Of a DNA stretch of 41,760 nt, positions 16,018 to 24,792 are shown piece by piece. A program made the translations under genes and the position numbers. This stretch comes from Eubacteriales bacterium. Its GTDB lineage: Bacteria > Bacillota > Clostridia > Lachnospirales > Lachnospiraceae. The number at the start of each line of letters is the position of its first letter. Within the stretch, counting starts at the first letter, position 1. The DNA lies in the NCBI GenBank assembly GCA_030524785.1, contig JAUNFZ010000016.1, forward strand, positions 1 to 41,760, written 5' to 3'. The notes beneath the pieces are model-generated. The model saw nothing but the letters and a program-made list of their open reading frames with translations, ran no database searches and was not told where the DNA came from.

Positions 16018-16797
16018 ATGAGCACAATGATGGGAAGGCGCGGTGTCGTCTGGAAAACGCCGACGGTGACGGCAATTGGACTTAAAAACTTTGCCTGTGC
16101 CATGATGCTGCTTCAGAGCATCGGCATTGCGGTGATACAAAACGGTATCATACATGTGGAACAGTACACCCAGGAGAGCCTGTGGAATACCCTGGGAGAG
16201 AATGGAACGCTTATGACGCTGACCGGCGTATCCCAGGTGCTGCAGCTTTTGGGAGGACTGAGTGTCCCGATTTTCGCTTTTCTTCTGGTGGAAGGATTTC
16301 GAAATACATCGGATTACAAAAAGTATCTCCTGACCATGGCTGCCTTTGCCGTGGTGAGTGAAATCCCCTACGACCTGGCAATGTCGGTAAAATGGATTGA
16401 TTTTACAGGGCAGAATGGGTTGTTTACGATGGTGATCTGCCTTCTGATGCTGTATTTCCTGGACATGCTGAAGGACAAGCCCGGCGTTTCCATCAAGGTG
16501 CTGAAGGCGCTGATCGTGGTCTGCGCGGCGGCGTGGGCCATGGTTCTGCGCACGGCCTACGGCGGAGGCATGGTGGCCCTGACGGCTGTATTTTATCTGC
16601 TGTATGAGAAAAATGTGGCAAAAACAGTGCTGGGCGTTATCATAAGTCTTTTATATGTTACGGCTCCGCTGGCTTTTTACGGAATTTGGTGTTATAATGG
16701 ACAGCGTAAAGACAAGGTTTCAAAATATGTCTACTACGCTTTTTATCCATTGCATTTACTGGTGCTGGGCCTGATCGTAAAGATATTTATGGCCTGA
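16018..16797 (+). CDS. TraX-family integral membrane protein
   Basis: 259-residue membrane protein with about eight hydrophobic segments. The start (LKNFACAMMLLQSIGIAV), the SVPIFAFLLVEGFRNT stretch, the SEIPYDLA motif and the terminal YYAFYPLHLLVLGLI are hallmarks of the TraX family (PF05857), named for the F-plasmid pilin acetylation protein and common in chromosomes of clostridia. It starts after an AGGAGG sequence, 46 bases downstream of the GH53 stop, so it is probably co-transcribed with the galactan genes. No conjugation genes are nearby, so the plasmid function should not be transferred. A membrane acyl-transfer role is possible; in this context it is unproven. Confidence 0.85.
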   Translation: MSTMMGRRGVVWKTPTVTAIGLKNFACAMMLLQSIGIAVIQNGIIHVEQYTQESLWNTLGENGTLMTLTGVSQVLQLLGGLSVPIFAFLLVEGFRNTSDYKKYLLTMAAFAVVSEIPYDLAMSVKWIDFTGQNGLFTMVICLLMLYFLDMLKDKPGVSIKVLKALIVVCAAAWAMVLRTAYGGGMVALTAVFYLLYEKNVAKTVLGVIISLLYVTAPLAFYGIWCYNGQRKDKVSKYVYYAFYPLHLLVLGLIVKIFMA

Positions 16798-16872
16798 CGC
16801 GAAAGCGCGGCGTATCTCTGGAAAGAAGCGTCTGGACGTCACAGGATGGTTTGACGGAAAGGAGCGCGCAAA

Positions 16873-17898
16873 ATGATTACAATCAGAGAGATTGCCCAAC
16901 AGCTCGGTGTCAGTCCGACGACGGTTTCGAACGTCATCAACGGAAGAACAGCCAAAATGTCTGAAAAGACGAGAGTACGCATTGAAAAAGCGCTGGTGGA
17001 GAATCATTATACAAACGAGAATACAGGAAAGGTTCTGGATGCGGCGCTGAAGCTGGTGAGCGTGGATTTCTGCCTGGGAGAAAACAAAGAGGTCCTGACA
17101 GATCCCTTCTGCGGAAGCCTTCTGGAGGCCCTGATCCGGGAATTTCGCCGCTATGGGCGTTATGTGGTCAGCGATTCCCCTCTGGGATCGGATGAAATTA
17201 TCCGGAAAATAAATGCGCGCAATATTGAGGGCGGGATTGTTTTGGGATGTCATCCCGAACAGTGTGCGCAGCTTCAGGCAAGGGTGCCGAAGCCTCTGGT
17301 GTTTATCGATTCAGGGGACGGTGACTATGACAGCGTGGGGCTCGAGGACGCCAGGGGAGCCAGCGATATGACCTCGTATCTGATACGCCAGGGCCACAGG
17401 CGGATCGCATTTTTTTATGACCACGACAGGGTTTCGGCCAGCAATCAGGAGCGTTTTCACGGATTTCTGGACGTTATGGAAAAGCGCGGCCTGGAATTTT
17501 CGCCGGAGGACTGTTATCATCTTCCGCTGCAGAAACATCTGCGGTACGAGATCCTTCGCCAGTTTGCCAGAAAGAAAGCGGGGAAAGAATACACAGCGGC
17601 GTTCTTTGTCTGCGACCTGTATGCCCATGAGGCCACCAATATTTTTGAATTGCAGGGGGTGTCGGTGCCCCGGGATATTTCTGTGACCGGATTTGACGAC
17701 AATATTTACGCCAGACTGTCCAGGCCTTTGCTGACGACGGTGCGCCAGCACCCTGAGGACAAAGCCCGCGTGGCGGTGCAGCTTTTAATGAAACGTATTT
17801 ATGGCGAACCGGTTGCGGTTCGCTCCGTACATCTTCCGACGGAGCTGATTGTGCGGGAGAGCGTGCGAAATATCGGCGCGGAGCCTATGACCCCGTGA
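16873..17898 (+). CDS. LacI-family transcriptional regulator with atypical hinge
   Basis: 341 residues. The helix-turn-helix is clear at residues 2-24 (TIREIAQQLGVSPTTVSNVI), and the C-terminal region is the sugar-binding-protein-like sensor (FIDSGDGDYDSVGLEDARGA; ISVTGFDDN; LTTVRQHPEDKARVAVQLL). The normal hinge consensus (PNxxARxL) is not present; the equivalent stretch reads YTNENTGKVLDAALKL, so DNA kinking may differ from classical LacI proteins. ATG 16873 follows GGAAAGGAG. The gene sits between the galactan genes and the raffinose operon, and could serve either one. The palindromes at 18065-18115 upstream of the raffinose operon are possible targets but do not look like central-CG operators. 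Confidence 0.9.
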   Translation: MITIREIAQQLGVSPTTVSNVINGRTAKMSEKTRVRIEKALVENHYTNENTGKVLDAALKLVSVDFCLGENKEVLTDPFCGSLLEALIREFRRYGRYVVSDSPLGSDEIIRKINARNIEGGIVLGCHPEQCAQLQARVPKPLVFIDSGDGDYDSVGLEDARGASDMTSYLIRQGHRRIAFFYDHDRVSASNQERFHGFLDVMEKRGLEFSPEDCYHLPLQKHLRYEILRQFARKKAGKEYTAAFFVCDLYAHEATNIFELQGVSVPRDISVTGFDDNIYARLSRPLLTTVRQHPEDKARVAVQLLMKRIYGEPVAVRSVHLPTELIVRESVRNIGAEPMTP

Positions 17899-17917
17899 CA
17901 GGACGCGGGGTTATAGG
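17884..17917 (+). terminator. Hairpin overlapping the end of the second LacI gene
   Basis: Twelve-base arms CCTATGACCCCG (17884-17895) and CGGGGTTATAGG (17906-17917), one G-T pair, 10-base loop. The left arm is the coding end of the gene. No T-run follows, so it may be a terminator of unusual form or a 3'-protecting structure closing the galactan operon. Confidence 0.55.
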
Positions 17918-18064
17918 AAAGCAATACCGGCTGCATATGCAAACACAGCCGTTCCTTCATTACACATTTCTGATATTATTCCCAAAGAATTTTGAACATC
18001 ATAAAGTAAGATTTTTTCGATTTGCCCCTTCTCCTGGTTTGTGCATTTTTGACAAATTTGAGCG

Positions 18065-18115
18065 CACAATATTGTGAGTAATATTGGTTTTGAGCAGAAC
18101 TTATTGCAAAACCAA
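18065..18115. promoter_or_regulatory. Two palindromic sites upstream of the raffinose operon
   Basis: CACAATATTGTG (18065-18076) is a perfect 12-base palindrome. Eight bases further, TTGGTTTTG (18084-18092) and CAAAACCAA (18107-18115) form a perfect inverted repeat with a 14-base loop. Both lie in the 281-base gap before the GH13 gene and are likely regulator-binding sites. The binding protein is not identifiable from sequence. Confidence 0.55.
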
Positions 18116-18132
18116 ACAAAACTAATTAGGAT
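18104..18132 (+). promoter_or_regulatory. Possible promoter of the raffinose operon
   Basis: TTGCAA (18104-18109) and TAGGAT (18127-18132) with a 17-base spacer. The -35 box overlaps the right arm of the inverted repeat at 18107-18115, which would suit repression. A TTGACA at 18049-18054 has no good -10 partner at normal spacing. Moderate-to-weak call. Confidence 0.4.
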
Positions 18133-18179
18133 ATTTTACAAATTCAAGGCAAAACAACGAAGGGAGGGCGATCGTTTTT

Positions 18180-19817
18180 ATGGAATCAAAGGCCTGGTGG
18201 AAAAAAGCGGTAATTTACCAGATTTATCCCCGGAGCTTTTACGACAGCAACGGCGACGGCATCGGCGATTTGCAGGGAATCGTAAAGAAACTGGATTACT
18301 TAAAGGAACTGGGAGTGGATGCGGTGTGGCTGTCCCCGGTATACCGTTCGCCGCAGGACGATAACGGATATGACATCTCGGACTACCGGGACATCGATCC
18401 GATTTTCGGAACGCTGCAGGACATGGATGAGCTGATTTTTGAAGCCAAAAAGAGAGGCATCCGCATCATCATGGATCTTGTGCTGAACCATACGTCGGAC
18501 GAGCATCCCTGGTTTCAGGAGGCAAAAAAGGGAAGAAACCATCCATATCATGACTATTACGTGTGGAGGGATGGAAAAGAAGGCGTTTGTCCCAACAGCC
18601 TGAAATCCACCTTTGGCGGGTCGGCCTGGGAGTGGGTTCCGGAATGTGGACAGTACTACCTTCATCAGTTTTCGGCAAAACAGCCGGATTTGAACTGGGA
18701 AAATCCCAAAGTCCGGCAGGAAATCTACCGCATGATTCAGTGGTGGGTGAACCGGGGCGTGGGCGGCTTTCGCCTGGATGTGATTGACCTGATCGGCAAA
18801 GAGACGGACGCCATGGTAATGGCCGAAGGGAAGATGCTTCATCCGTACTTAAAGGAGATGAGCCGGGAGGTTTTCAGGGACAGCACCCTGGTGACTGTGG
18901 GCGAAGCCTGGAGCGCAACGCCCGAGACAGCGCTTCTTTACAGCAATCCCGACGGTTCCGAGCTTTCTATGGTATTTCAGTTTGAACACATGGTACTGGA
19001 TCAGCAGAAGGGCAAAGAAAAGTGGGACTTAGCGCCCCTCCCCTTTGTGGAATTTAAGCGGACGCTGGCAAAGTGGCAGGAGGCGCTCTATAAAAAGGGC
19101 TGGAACAGTCTGTTTTTTGAGAACCATGATGTCCCAAGGTCCGTTTCAAGATTTGGGGATGACGGCGAGTACCGCGAGGTTTGCGCAAAAATGCTGGCCA
19201 CCTGCCTGCACGGTATGCAGGGGACGCCCTATATCTATCAGGGACAGGAGCTCGGAATGACAAACGTTCGGCTTGACATCAGCGATTACCGTGATATTGA
19301 GCTGCTGAATATGTACCGGGAGAGAATGGCCGCCGGATATTCCAGGGAGGAAATCATGGAATCCATCTACGCCAAAGGCCGCGATAACGCCCGCACTCCG
19401 ATGCAGTGGACCGGCGAAAAAAATGCGGGTTTCACCACGGGAACCCCCTGGATCAAAGTAAATCCGAACTGCCGGCAGATCAATGCCGCAGAGGCGCTTG
19501 CAAGAGAGGACAGCATCTACCATTATTATCAGAAACTGATCCGCCTTCGAAAGACAGAGGATGTGCTGGCGGAGGGGAAATTTGAATTGCTGATGCCGGA
19601 GGATGAAGCGGTGTTTGCATACACCCGCACAGAAGGAAGCACGTGTCTGCTGGTGGCCTGCAATTTTACGGCGCAGGAGGCTGCCTGCCCTGTGCTGAAA
19701 GCGTGGGAACAGGCCAAGGCGTTGATTTACAACTATGACGGCAGGCCGGAACATGGGAAGCTTCGCCCTTACGAAGCGGTGATATTGAAAAAAGCAGAAA
19801 GGGAGACTGGATTATGA
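18180..19817 (+). CDS. GH13_31 oligo-1,6-glucosidase / alpha-glucosidase
   Basis: 545-residue cytoplasmic GH13 enzyme. Conserved regions are intact: DLVLNHTSDEHPWF (region I), QPDLNWENP (the region typical of the oligo-1,6-glucosidase subfamily), GFRLDV with nucleophile Asp200, VGEAW with acid/base Glu242, and FFENHD with Asp317. Valine (201) directly follows the nucleophile; in this subfamily Val there is associated with alpha-1,6 specificity, whereas Ala/Thr/Gly goes with alpha-1,4. ATG 18180 follows AGGGAGGG. It is the first gene of the operon and overlaps the binding-protein gene by four bases (ATGA). It would hydrolyse isomalto-oligosaccharides or glucosyl ends of imported raffinose-family sugars; trehalose-6-phosphate hydrolase is a less likely alternative. 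Confidence 0.93.
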   Translation: MESKAWWKKAVIYQIYPRSFYDSNGDGIGDLQGIVKKLDYLKELGVDAVWLSPVYRSPQDDNGYDISDYRDIDPIFGTLQDMDELIFEAKKRGIRIIMDLVLNHTSDEHPWFQEAKKGRNHPYHDYYVWRDGKEGVCPNSLKSTFGGSAWEWVPECGQYYLHQFSAKQPDLNWENPKVRQEIYRMIQWWVNRGVGGFRLDVIDLIGKETDAMVMAEGKMLHPYLKEMSREVFRDSTLVTVGEAWSATPETALLYSNPDGSELSMVFQFEHMVLDQQKGKEKWDLAPLPFVEFKRTLAKWQEALYKKGWNSLFFENHDVPRSVSRFGDDGEYREVCAKMLATCLHGMQGTPYIYQGQELGMTNVRLDISDYRDIELLNMYRERMAAGYSREEIMESIYAKGRDNARTPMQWTGEKNAGFTTGTPWIKVNPNCRQINAAEALAREDSIYHYYQKLIRLRKTEDVLAEGKFELLMPEDEAVFAYTRTEGSTCLLVACNFTAQEAACPVLKAWEQAKALIYNYDGRPEHGKLRPYEAVILKKAERETGL

Positions 19818-21136
19818 AACGACACACCAGAAAGGCTGTCGGGTTTTTGGCTCTTGGCATGACGGCGGCCGCAGCGCTGATATCGGGCTGCGGGCAGAAG
19901 GACGAGGCCAACGGAAAGACTGTGGTGGAAATTGTTCACTACAAACCCGAAGCGGTAAAGGCATTTGAGGCGCTGGAAGAAAAATTCAACGCCACGCACG
20001 ACGACATTCAGCTTGTCATCGAATCGCCCAACGATGCGATGACTATTCTGAAGACAAGATTTATCCGGGAGGATTACCCCGAAATTATCGGCATAGGGGG
20101 GGATATTAACTATTCGAATTTCCTGGATGCAGACATGCTGATGGATATTTCCGATTATGAAGGACTGAAAGATATTAAAGAATCTTATCTGAGAACAGAC
20201 AAGGAACTGGAATTTATTCCTTATGACGGCGTTTACGCAGTACCCTATATGGCAAACGCAGCCGGGGTTCTGTACAACAAAGATATTTTTGAGGAGCACG
20301 GCTGGGAGATTCCAACCACATTGGACGAATTTTATGCGCTCTGTGAGGACATTCAGGCGGAGGGAATCCAGCCGCTGTATTTTGGATTTAAAGATACCTG
20401 GACCTGCCTTGCGCCCTGGAATGCGATCTGTGTGGATCTGGCTCCCTCAGATATCTGTTCTCAGGTAAACGCGGGTACGGCGAAGTTTTCAGATGCCTAC
20501 CGTCCGGTGGCGGAGATTACGAAATCTCTTTTGCAGTATGCACAGCCGGATCCCTATGCGTACAGCTACAACGATGCCTGCACGGCTTTCGCCAGAGGCG
20601 AGTCTGCCATGTATGTGATTGGAAGCTATGCGGTGCCGCAGATCAAATCCGTAAACCCGGATATGAACATCGACTCCTTTGTATTCCCGGCAAGCAACAA
20701 CCCGGAGGAAAATCTTCTGAACTCCGGAAACGACCTGCAGTGGTCTGTGATGGCCGGATATGAAGACAAAAAAGAGGCCATCTACGAGGTCCTGGATTTC
20801 CTCTATGAAGACGAGAACATTCAGACTTACCTGGACGATCAGAACGCAGTTCCCTGCAAGCAGGGCGACTTTACGCTGCCCTCTATGCTGGATGGCATGA
20901 AAGAATATATCGAGAATGATAAAATGGCGGACTATCAGGATCATCACTATCCCTCTGAGATGGCAGTGGACGCTATGATACAGACCTTCCTGATGGACGA
21001 AAGCGAAAATTCTGTAGACACTTTCCTGACGAAATTTGATACGGAGTGGGTGCGCTACAATCGCGACCTGATTGCAAAGGTTCAGAAATTCTATGCGGAA
21101 AATCCTGAGAAACTGACGGAAGGAGGAGATGAGTAA
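19814..21136 (+). CDS. Sugar-binding lipoprotein of ABC importer (raffinose-type)
   Basis: 440-residue extracellular solute-binding protein, family 1. The signal ends in the lipobox LISGC, so it should be a lipid-anchored surface protein. The ATG overlaps the preceding stop (ATGA), meaning translational coupling to the GH13_31 gene. Family features include FNATHDDIQLVIESPN, YPEIIGIGG, AVPYMANAAGVLYNKDIFEEHGWE and a LNSGNDLQWSVMAG stretch in the C-terminal lobe. Neighbouring GH36 and GH13 enzymes point to raffinose, stachyose, melibiose or isomalto-oligosaccharides as ligands, like RafE/BlG16BP-type proteins; this is inference from context. The next permease gene overlaps it by one base. Unlike the other importers in the window, no hairpin separates them. 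Confidence 0.92.
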   Translation: MKRHTRKAVGFLALGMTAAAALISGCGQKDEANGKTVVEIVHYKPEAVKAFEALEEKFNATHDDIQLVIESPNDAMTILKTRFIREDYPEIIGIGGDINYSNFLDADMLMDISDYEGLKDIKESYLRTDKELEFIPYDGVYAVPYMANAAGVLYNKDIFEEHGWEIPTTLDEFYALCEDIQAEGIQPLYFGFKDTWTCLAPWNAICVDLAPSDICSQVNAGTAKFSDAYRPVAEITKSLLQYAQPDPYAYSYNDACTAFARGESAMYVIGSYAVPQIKSVNPDMNIDSFVFPASNNPEENLLNSGNDLQWSVMAGYEDKKEAIYEVLDFLYEDENIQTYLDDQNAVPCKQGDFTLPSMLDGMKEYIENDKMADYQDHHYPSEMAVDAMIQTFLMDESENSVDTFLTKFDTEWVRYNRDLIAKVQKFYAENPEKLTEGGDE

Positions 21137-22017
21137 TGAAATTATCAAAAGGCGCGCAGGACAGAAAGCGCACGTTTATGCTGATTACAATCCCGATACT
21201 GGCATTGTTTTTCTGTTTTAATACCCTGCCCCTGATCAAAGGCTTTATGTACAGCTTTACAAATTTTAAGGGATATGGTTCCTATGACTGGGTAGGCTTA
21301 AGAAATTATCAGGATTTGTTTACGGACGCCCGCGTGGGAAAATCCTATTGGTTCACGTTTAAATATGCCCTGGTCAGCACGATCATTACTAATGTGATCA
21401 GCCTGATTCTGGCGCTGGGTCTGAACAGCAAGATTAAGGGCAAAAGCGTTTTGAGGGGCATCTACTTTATCCCCAATGTGCTTGGCGGCCTGGTAATCGG
21501 CTACATCTTCAGCTTTATTTTTACGTATGTTCTTCCGGCAGTGGGCCAGAGCCTGGGTATCGAAGCCCTGAGCAGCAGTATGCTCTCCAGCACCAGCAAG
21601 GCCTGGATTGCGATTGTGATTGTGGGATGCTGGCAGGCGATTGCCATGAACACGATCATTTATATTTCCGGTCTGCAGACCGTTCCGGAGGATGTATATG
21701 AGGCGGGCGCCATCGACGGCGTCAGCGGATGGAAACAGTTCAAGAGCCTGACCTTCCCGCTGATTATCCCCTTCTTCTCCATTAATATGGTGCTTTGCAT
21801 GAAAAACTTCCTGATGGTATTCGATCAGGTAATGGCGTTGACAAAGGGCGGTCCCTCCCAGAGTACGGAGTCGATTTCCTATTTGATTTACAATAATGGT
21901 ATGAGCGGCGGTCAGTTCGGTTTCCAGAGCGCAAACGCATTCGTGTTCTTTGTGCTGATCGTAGTGATTTCCGTGGCACAGACAACGATCACCAACAGAA
22001 AGGAGGAGCAGTTATAA
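21136..22017 (+). CDS. Sugar ABC permease (raffinose-type importer), MalF/RafF type
   Basis: 293-residue permease, one-base TAATG overlap with the binding-protein gene and preceded by GGAAGGAGGAG. It has six hydrophobic segments starting LITIPILALFFCFNTLPLI, the EAA-loop variant EAGAIDGVSGWKQF, and the TKGGPSQSTES motif typical of MalF-type partners. It pairs with the 22017 product. Tight coupling by single-base overlaps implies equal translation of both permeases. Confidence 0.92.
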   Translation: MKLSKGAQDRKRTFMLITIPILALFFCFNTLPLIKGFMYSFTNFKGYGSYDWVGLRNYQDLFTDARVGKSYWFTFKYALVSTIITNVISLILALGLNSKIKGKSVLRGIYFIPNVLGGLVIGYIFSFIFTYVLPAVGQSLGIEALSSSMLSSTSKAWIAIVIVGCWQAIAMNTIIYISGLQTVPEDVYEAGAIDGVSGWKQFKSLTFPLIIPFFSINMVLCMKNFLMVFDQVMALTKGGPSQSTESISYLIYNNGMSGGQFGFQSANAFVFFVLIVVISVAQTTITNRKEEQL

Positions 22018-22865
22018 TGCGTAAGAAAAATAAAGCGGCAAGAACCGTCAACTGGCCGGTGACGATCCTCTTGATTCTTGGATGCGTAACAATTTTCTTC
22101 CCGCTGTATATGGCGGTAATCATCGCTTTTAAACAGCCCTCCGAGATGACGAATGATATTGCGGGGGCGCTGGCGTTTCCGGCTTCCTGGAGCTTTGCAA
22201 ACTTTGCGGAGGCCATGCGGGTGACAGATTTCTGGCGTTCTCTCGGGAACAGCCTTCTTCTCACCGTTACGACCGTGGTGCTCTCCGTAATCATTCACGG
22301 CCTGGGCGGCTATGCGATCGGCCGCAGCATGAAGGGCAGCAAGCTTTATAACCTGGCGTACCTTTACATTGTAAGCGGTATGTTTGTCCCCTTTGCAATT
22401 CTGATGATGCCCCTGGTGAAACAGACGGCGCAGATGGGCATTGCCAACCGATTCGGCGTAATTTTGCTCTATACGGTATTCTTTATGCCGCTGAATTTGA
22501 TGCTGTACCGGGGATATCTGACAAATATTCCGCTGGCTCTGGAGGAGGCTGCCAGAGTGGACGGAGCGACTACATGGAAGACGTACTGGTCTATTGTATT
22601 CCCGATTATGAAACCCATGCACGCCACCGTCGCGGTGCTGACGGCAATGAGCACCTGGAACGATGTTATGACGCCGCTGGTTATCATGTCCGGCACAGGA
22701 CAGAATACTCTGCCGCTGGCGCAGCTTAACTTCCAGACGCAGTTCGGAACGAACTACAACCTGGCGTTTGCGTCTTATCTGCTGGCGTTGATTCCGATTC
22801 TTCTGTTCTACATTGTATGCCAGAAACAGATTCTGAATGGTGTTGTAAACGGAGCGGTAAAATAG
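22017..22865 (+). CDS. Sugar ABC permease (raffinose-type importer), MalG/RafG type
   Basis: 282-residue permease that starts in a one-base overlap (TAATG) and is served by AGGAGGAG in the previous gene. The EAA loop EAARVDGATTWKTYW and the C-terminal ILNGVVNGAVK tail mark the MalG-type subunit. It closes the transport part of the operon, with enzymes following directly. The ATPase is not encoded in the operon. Confidence 0.92.
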   Translation: MRKKNKAARTVNWPVTILLILGCVTIFFPLYMAVIIAFKQPSEMTNDIAGALAFPASWSFANFAEAMRVTDFWRSLGNSLLLTVTTVVLSVIIHGLGGYAIGRSMKGSKLYNLAYLYIVSGMFVPFAILMMPLVKQTAQMGIANRFGVILLYTVFFMPLNLMLYRGYLTNIPLALEEAARVDGATTWKTYWSIVFPIMKPMHATVAVLTAMSTWNDVMTPLVIMSGTGQNTLPLAQLNFQTQFGTNYNLAFASYLLALIPILLFYIVCQKQILNGVVNGAVK

Positions 22866-22903
22866 TAGAATACGTTTAGGCCTTGATGAAGGAGACAGTT
22901 TGG

Positions 22904-24703
22904 ATGGACTTAAAACAAAACTACTATCATTTATATGGAACAAACGAGCTGACAGAATTTCGATTCCGTCAGCTGGAAGAAATCATTGCAAAGGCAAAGA
23001 AAGAACGCCCGGCGGCCCTGAAAAAACAGGACGCCGCCGGCAATGACTGGTATTTATCGGAAAAAATGGCGGGCATGATGCTCTACGTGGACCGGTTCAG
23101 TACAGATCTGTATGGATTCGAGAAAAAGATTGATTATCTGGCGGAGCTTGGCATTACGTATGTGCATTTTATGCCCCTTTTGAAATCCAGGGAGGGCAAC
23201 AACGACGGCGGCTACGCCGTGTCGGACTATCTGGAAGTGGATAAAAAGCTGGGGGATATGAAGCAGCTTGAAAAAGTTGTGGGGCTTTTAAAGAAACGGG
23301 GAATCCGGACATGTATCGATTTCGTCTTAAACCACACGGCCAAGGAACATGTGTGGGTAAAAGAGATGGAAAACGGGAACCATGATTATGATAACATGTA
23401 CCACATGTTTGATGACGATACCGTTCCGAAAGAGTACGAAAAGACCATGACGGAAATCTTTCCTGAGGTGGCTCCAAAGAATTTTACGTATTATCCCGAT
23501 CTTGGAAAATATGTGATGACGCGGTTTTATGAGTTCCAGTGGGATCTGAATTATGCGAACCCGCAGGTGTTCAATAAGATCGTGGAGGTTTTGCTTACGC
23601 TGGCGAACAAGGGAATTGATATCTTCCGGCTGGACGCGATCCCCTATATGTGGAAGGAGATCGGTACGAGCTGCATGAATCATCCTAACGTTCATACACT
23701 TCTGCGGATGATGTACTGCATTGTCCGCGAAGTGGCCCCTTCCGTGATCTTTCTCGGAGAGGCCATTGTTGAACCCCATGAGATTGTCAAATATTTCGGC
23801 ACCAGGGATGACAAAGAGTGCAATGTCATGTATAATGCATCTCTGATGGTACTTTTATGGAACTCTCTGGCAACCAGGGATGTGCGTCTGATGGTGCAGT
23901 CCCTTGCCAAAGATTACGGTGTGCCCCCGGACGGCGTATGGATTAATTATGCCAGATGCCACGACGATATCGGATGGGGCTTTGAAAACGATATACTGCG
24001 CGGCCTTGGACTGGACCCGGAGGCCCACAAGCAGTTTATGATCCGGTTTATGGAGGGCCGTTTTCCCGGAAGCTTTGCAGAGGGAGAACTTTATGAGTTT
24101 AACCCGGTGACACTGGATGCAAGAAACAGCGGAACTTTTGCCTCCATGTGCGGGCTGGAGCAGGCCCTTCGGGAGAAGCATCAGTATAAGATCGAGCAGG
24201 CGGTCAAAAGAATACTGCTCTTAAATTCCATCATTATATCCTATACGGGAATACCGCTTTTCTACAGCGGCGACGAGATAGGACAGCTCAACGACTGGAG
24301 CTATAAAAATGACGAGAGCATTGCCGGCGATTCCCGCTGGCTTCACCGGGGCAAGATGGACTGGGAGGCAGCGAAAAAGCGGTACGATCCTGCGGCTGTG
24401 CAGGGACAGGTGTTTATGGGCATCAAAAAGATGATTTCCATCCGAAGGAGCAGCCCGTATTTTCGCTCAGACATTGCCTCTATTCCGGTGGATCTTGGCA
24501 ATCCCTGCGTATTCGGATTCCACAAGGAAAATAAGATGATGGTTCTGGCAAACTTTTCCGAGCGGGAGCAGTGGGTGGACGCCAACCGCTTCAGCTGGTT
24601 CGGCCTTCCCGGGGAGATGAAAGATCTTCTGACGGGACGCCCCATCCGTTCTTATGATAATCAGATTCTGCTTGGACCTTACGAGTACGTGTGGCTGGTG
24701 TAA
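22904..24703 (+). CDS. Amylosucrase-type GH13_4 enzyme (sucrose-active)
   Basis: 599-residue GH13 enzyme resembling amylosucrase/sucrose hydrolase (subfamily 4) throughout the barrel: VDRFSTDLYGF, MPLLKSREGNNDGGYAVSDY, DFVLNHTAKEHVW, QWDLNYANP, IFRLDAI with nucleophile Asp244, GEAIVEP with acid/base Glu286, and RCHDDIGWGF. The TSC motif and LLWNSLATRDV stretch are also amylosucrase-like. Start: ATG 22904 has AAGGAG nine bases upstream; the earlier in-frame codons at 22883-22888 have no RBS and would include the Shine-Dalgarno itself. It is shorter at the N terminus than classical amylosucrases. In an operon with GH36 alpha-galactosidase it probably splits or transglucosylates the sucrose left from raffinose. 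Hydrolase versus glucan synthase cannot be decided. Confidence 0.9.
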   Translation: MDLKQNYYHLYGTNELTEFRFRQLEEIIAKAKKERPAALKKQDAAGNDWYLSEKMAGMMLYVDRFSTDLYGFEKKIDYLAELGITYVHFMPLLKSREGNNDGGYAVSDYLEVDKKLGDMKQLEKVVGLLKKRGIRTCIDFVLNHTAKEHVWVKEMENGNHDYDNMYHMFDDDTVPKEYEKTMTEIFPEVAPKNFTYYPDLGKYVMTRFYEFQWDLNYANPQVFNKIVEVLLTLANKGIDIFRLDAIPYMWKEIGTSCMNHPNVHTLLRMMYCIVREVAPSVIFLGEAIVEPHEIVKYFGTRDDKECNVMYNASLMVLLWNSLATRDVRLMVQSLAKDYGVPPDGVWINYARCHDDIGWGFENDILRGLGLDPEAHKQFMIRFMEGRFPGSFAEGELYEFNPVTLDARNSGTFASMCGLEQALREKHQYKIEQAVKRILLLNSIIISYTGIPLFYSGDEIGQLNDWSYKNDESIAGDSRWLHRGKMDWEAAKKRYDPAAVQGQVFMGIKKMISIRRSSPYFRSDIASIPVDLGNPCVFGFHKENKMMVLANFSEREQWVDANRFSWFGLPGEMKDLLTGRPIRSYDNQILLGPYEYVWLV

Positions 24704-24712
24704 TACGGCAGC

Positions 24713-24746
24713 CGTCAGACGGGCGTGAAAAAACATCCGTCTGGCG
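24713..24746 (+). terminator. Intercistronic hairpin before the GH36 gene
   Basis: CGTCAGACGG (24713-24722) pairs with CCGTCTGGCG (24737-24746), one G-T pair, 14-base loop. There is no clear T-run, so partial termination or mRNA processing is more likely than a full stop. Confidence 0.55.
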
Positions 24747-24792
24747 CTGTCCGCAGAAATAAAAAGAAAACAATATGGAAAGGAATCACGCG

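Noticed and set aside
16018-16797. TraX-like gene as a sign of a conjugative element
   Set aside because: No relaxase, type IV secretion, integrase or repeat boundaries occur in the window.
17804-17823. Perfect inverted repeat GCGAACCG-GTTG-CGGTTCGC inside the second LacI gene as an operator
   Set aside because: It lies in a conserved coding stretch, away from any promoter-like boxes, and lacks the GCAANCGNTTGC core.
18049-18077. TTGACA at 18049 as the -35 of the raffinose operon
   Set aside because: The bases 16-18 positions downstream do not form a usable -10 box; the TTGCAA/TAGGAT pair at 18104-18132 fits better.
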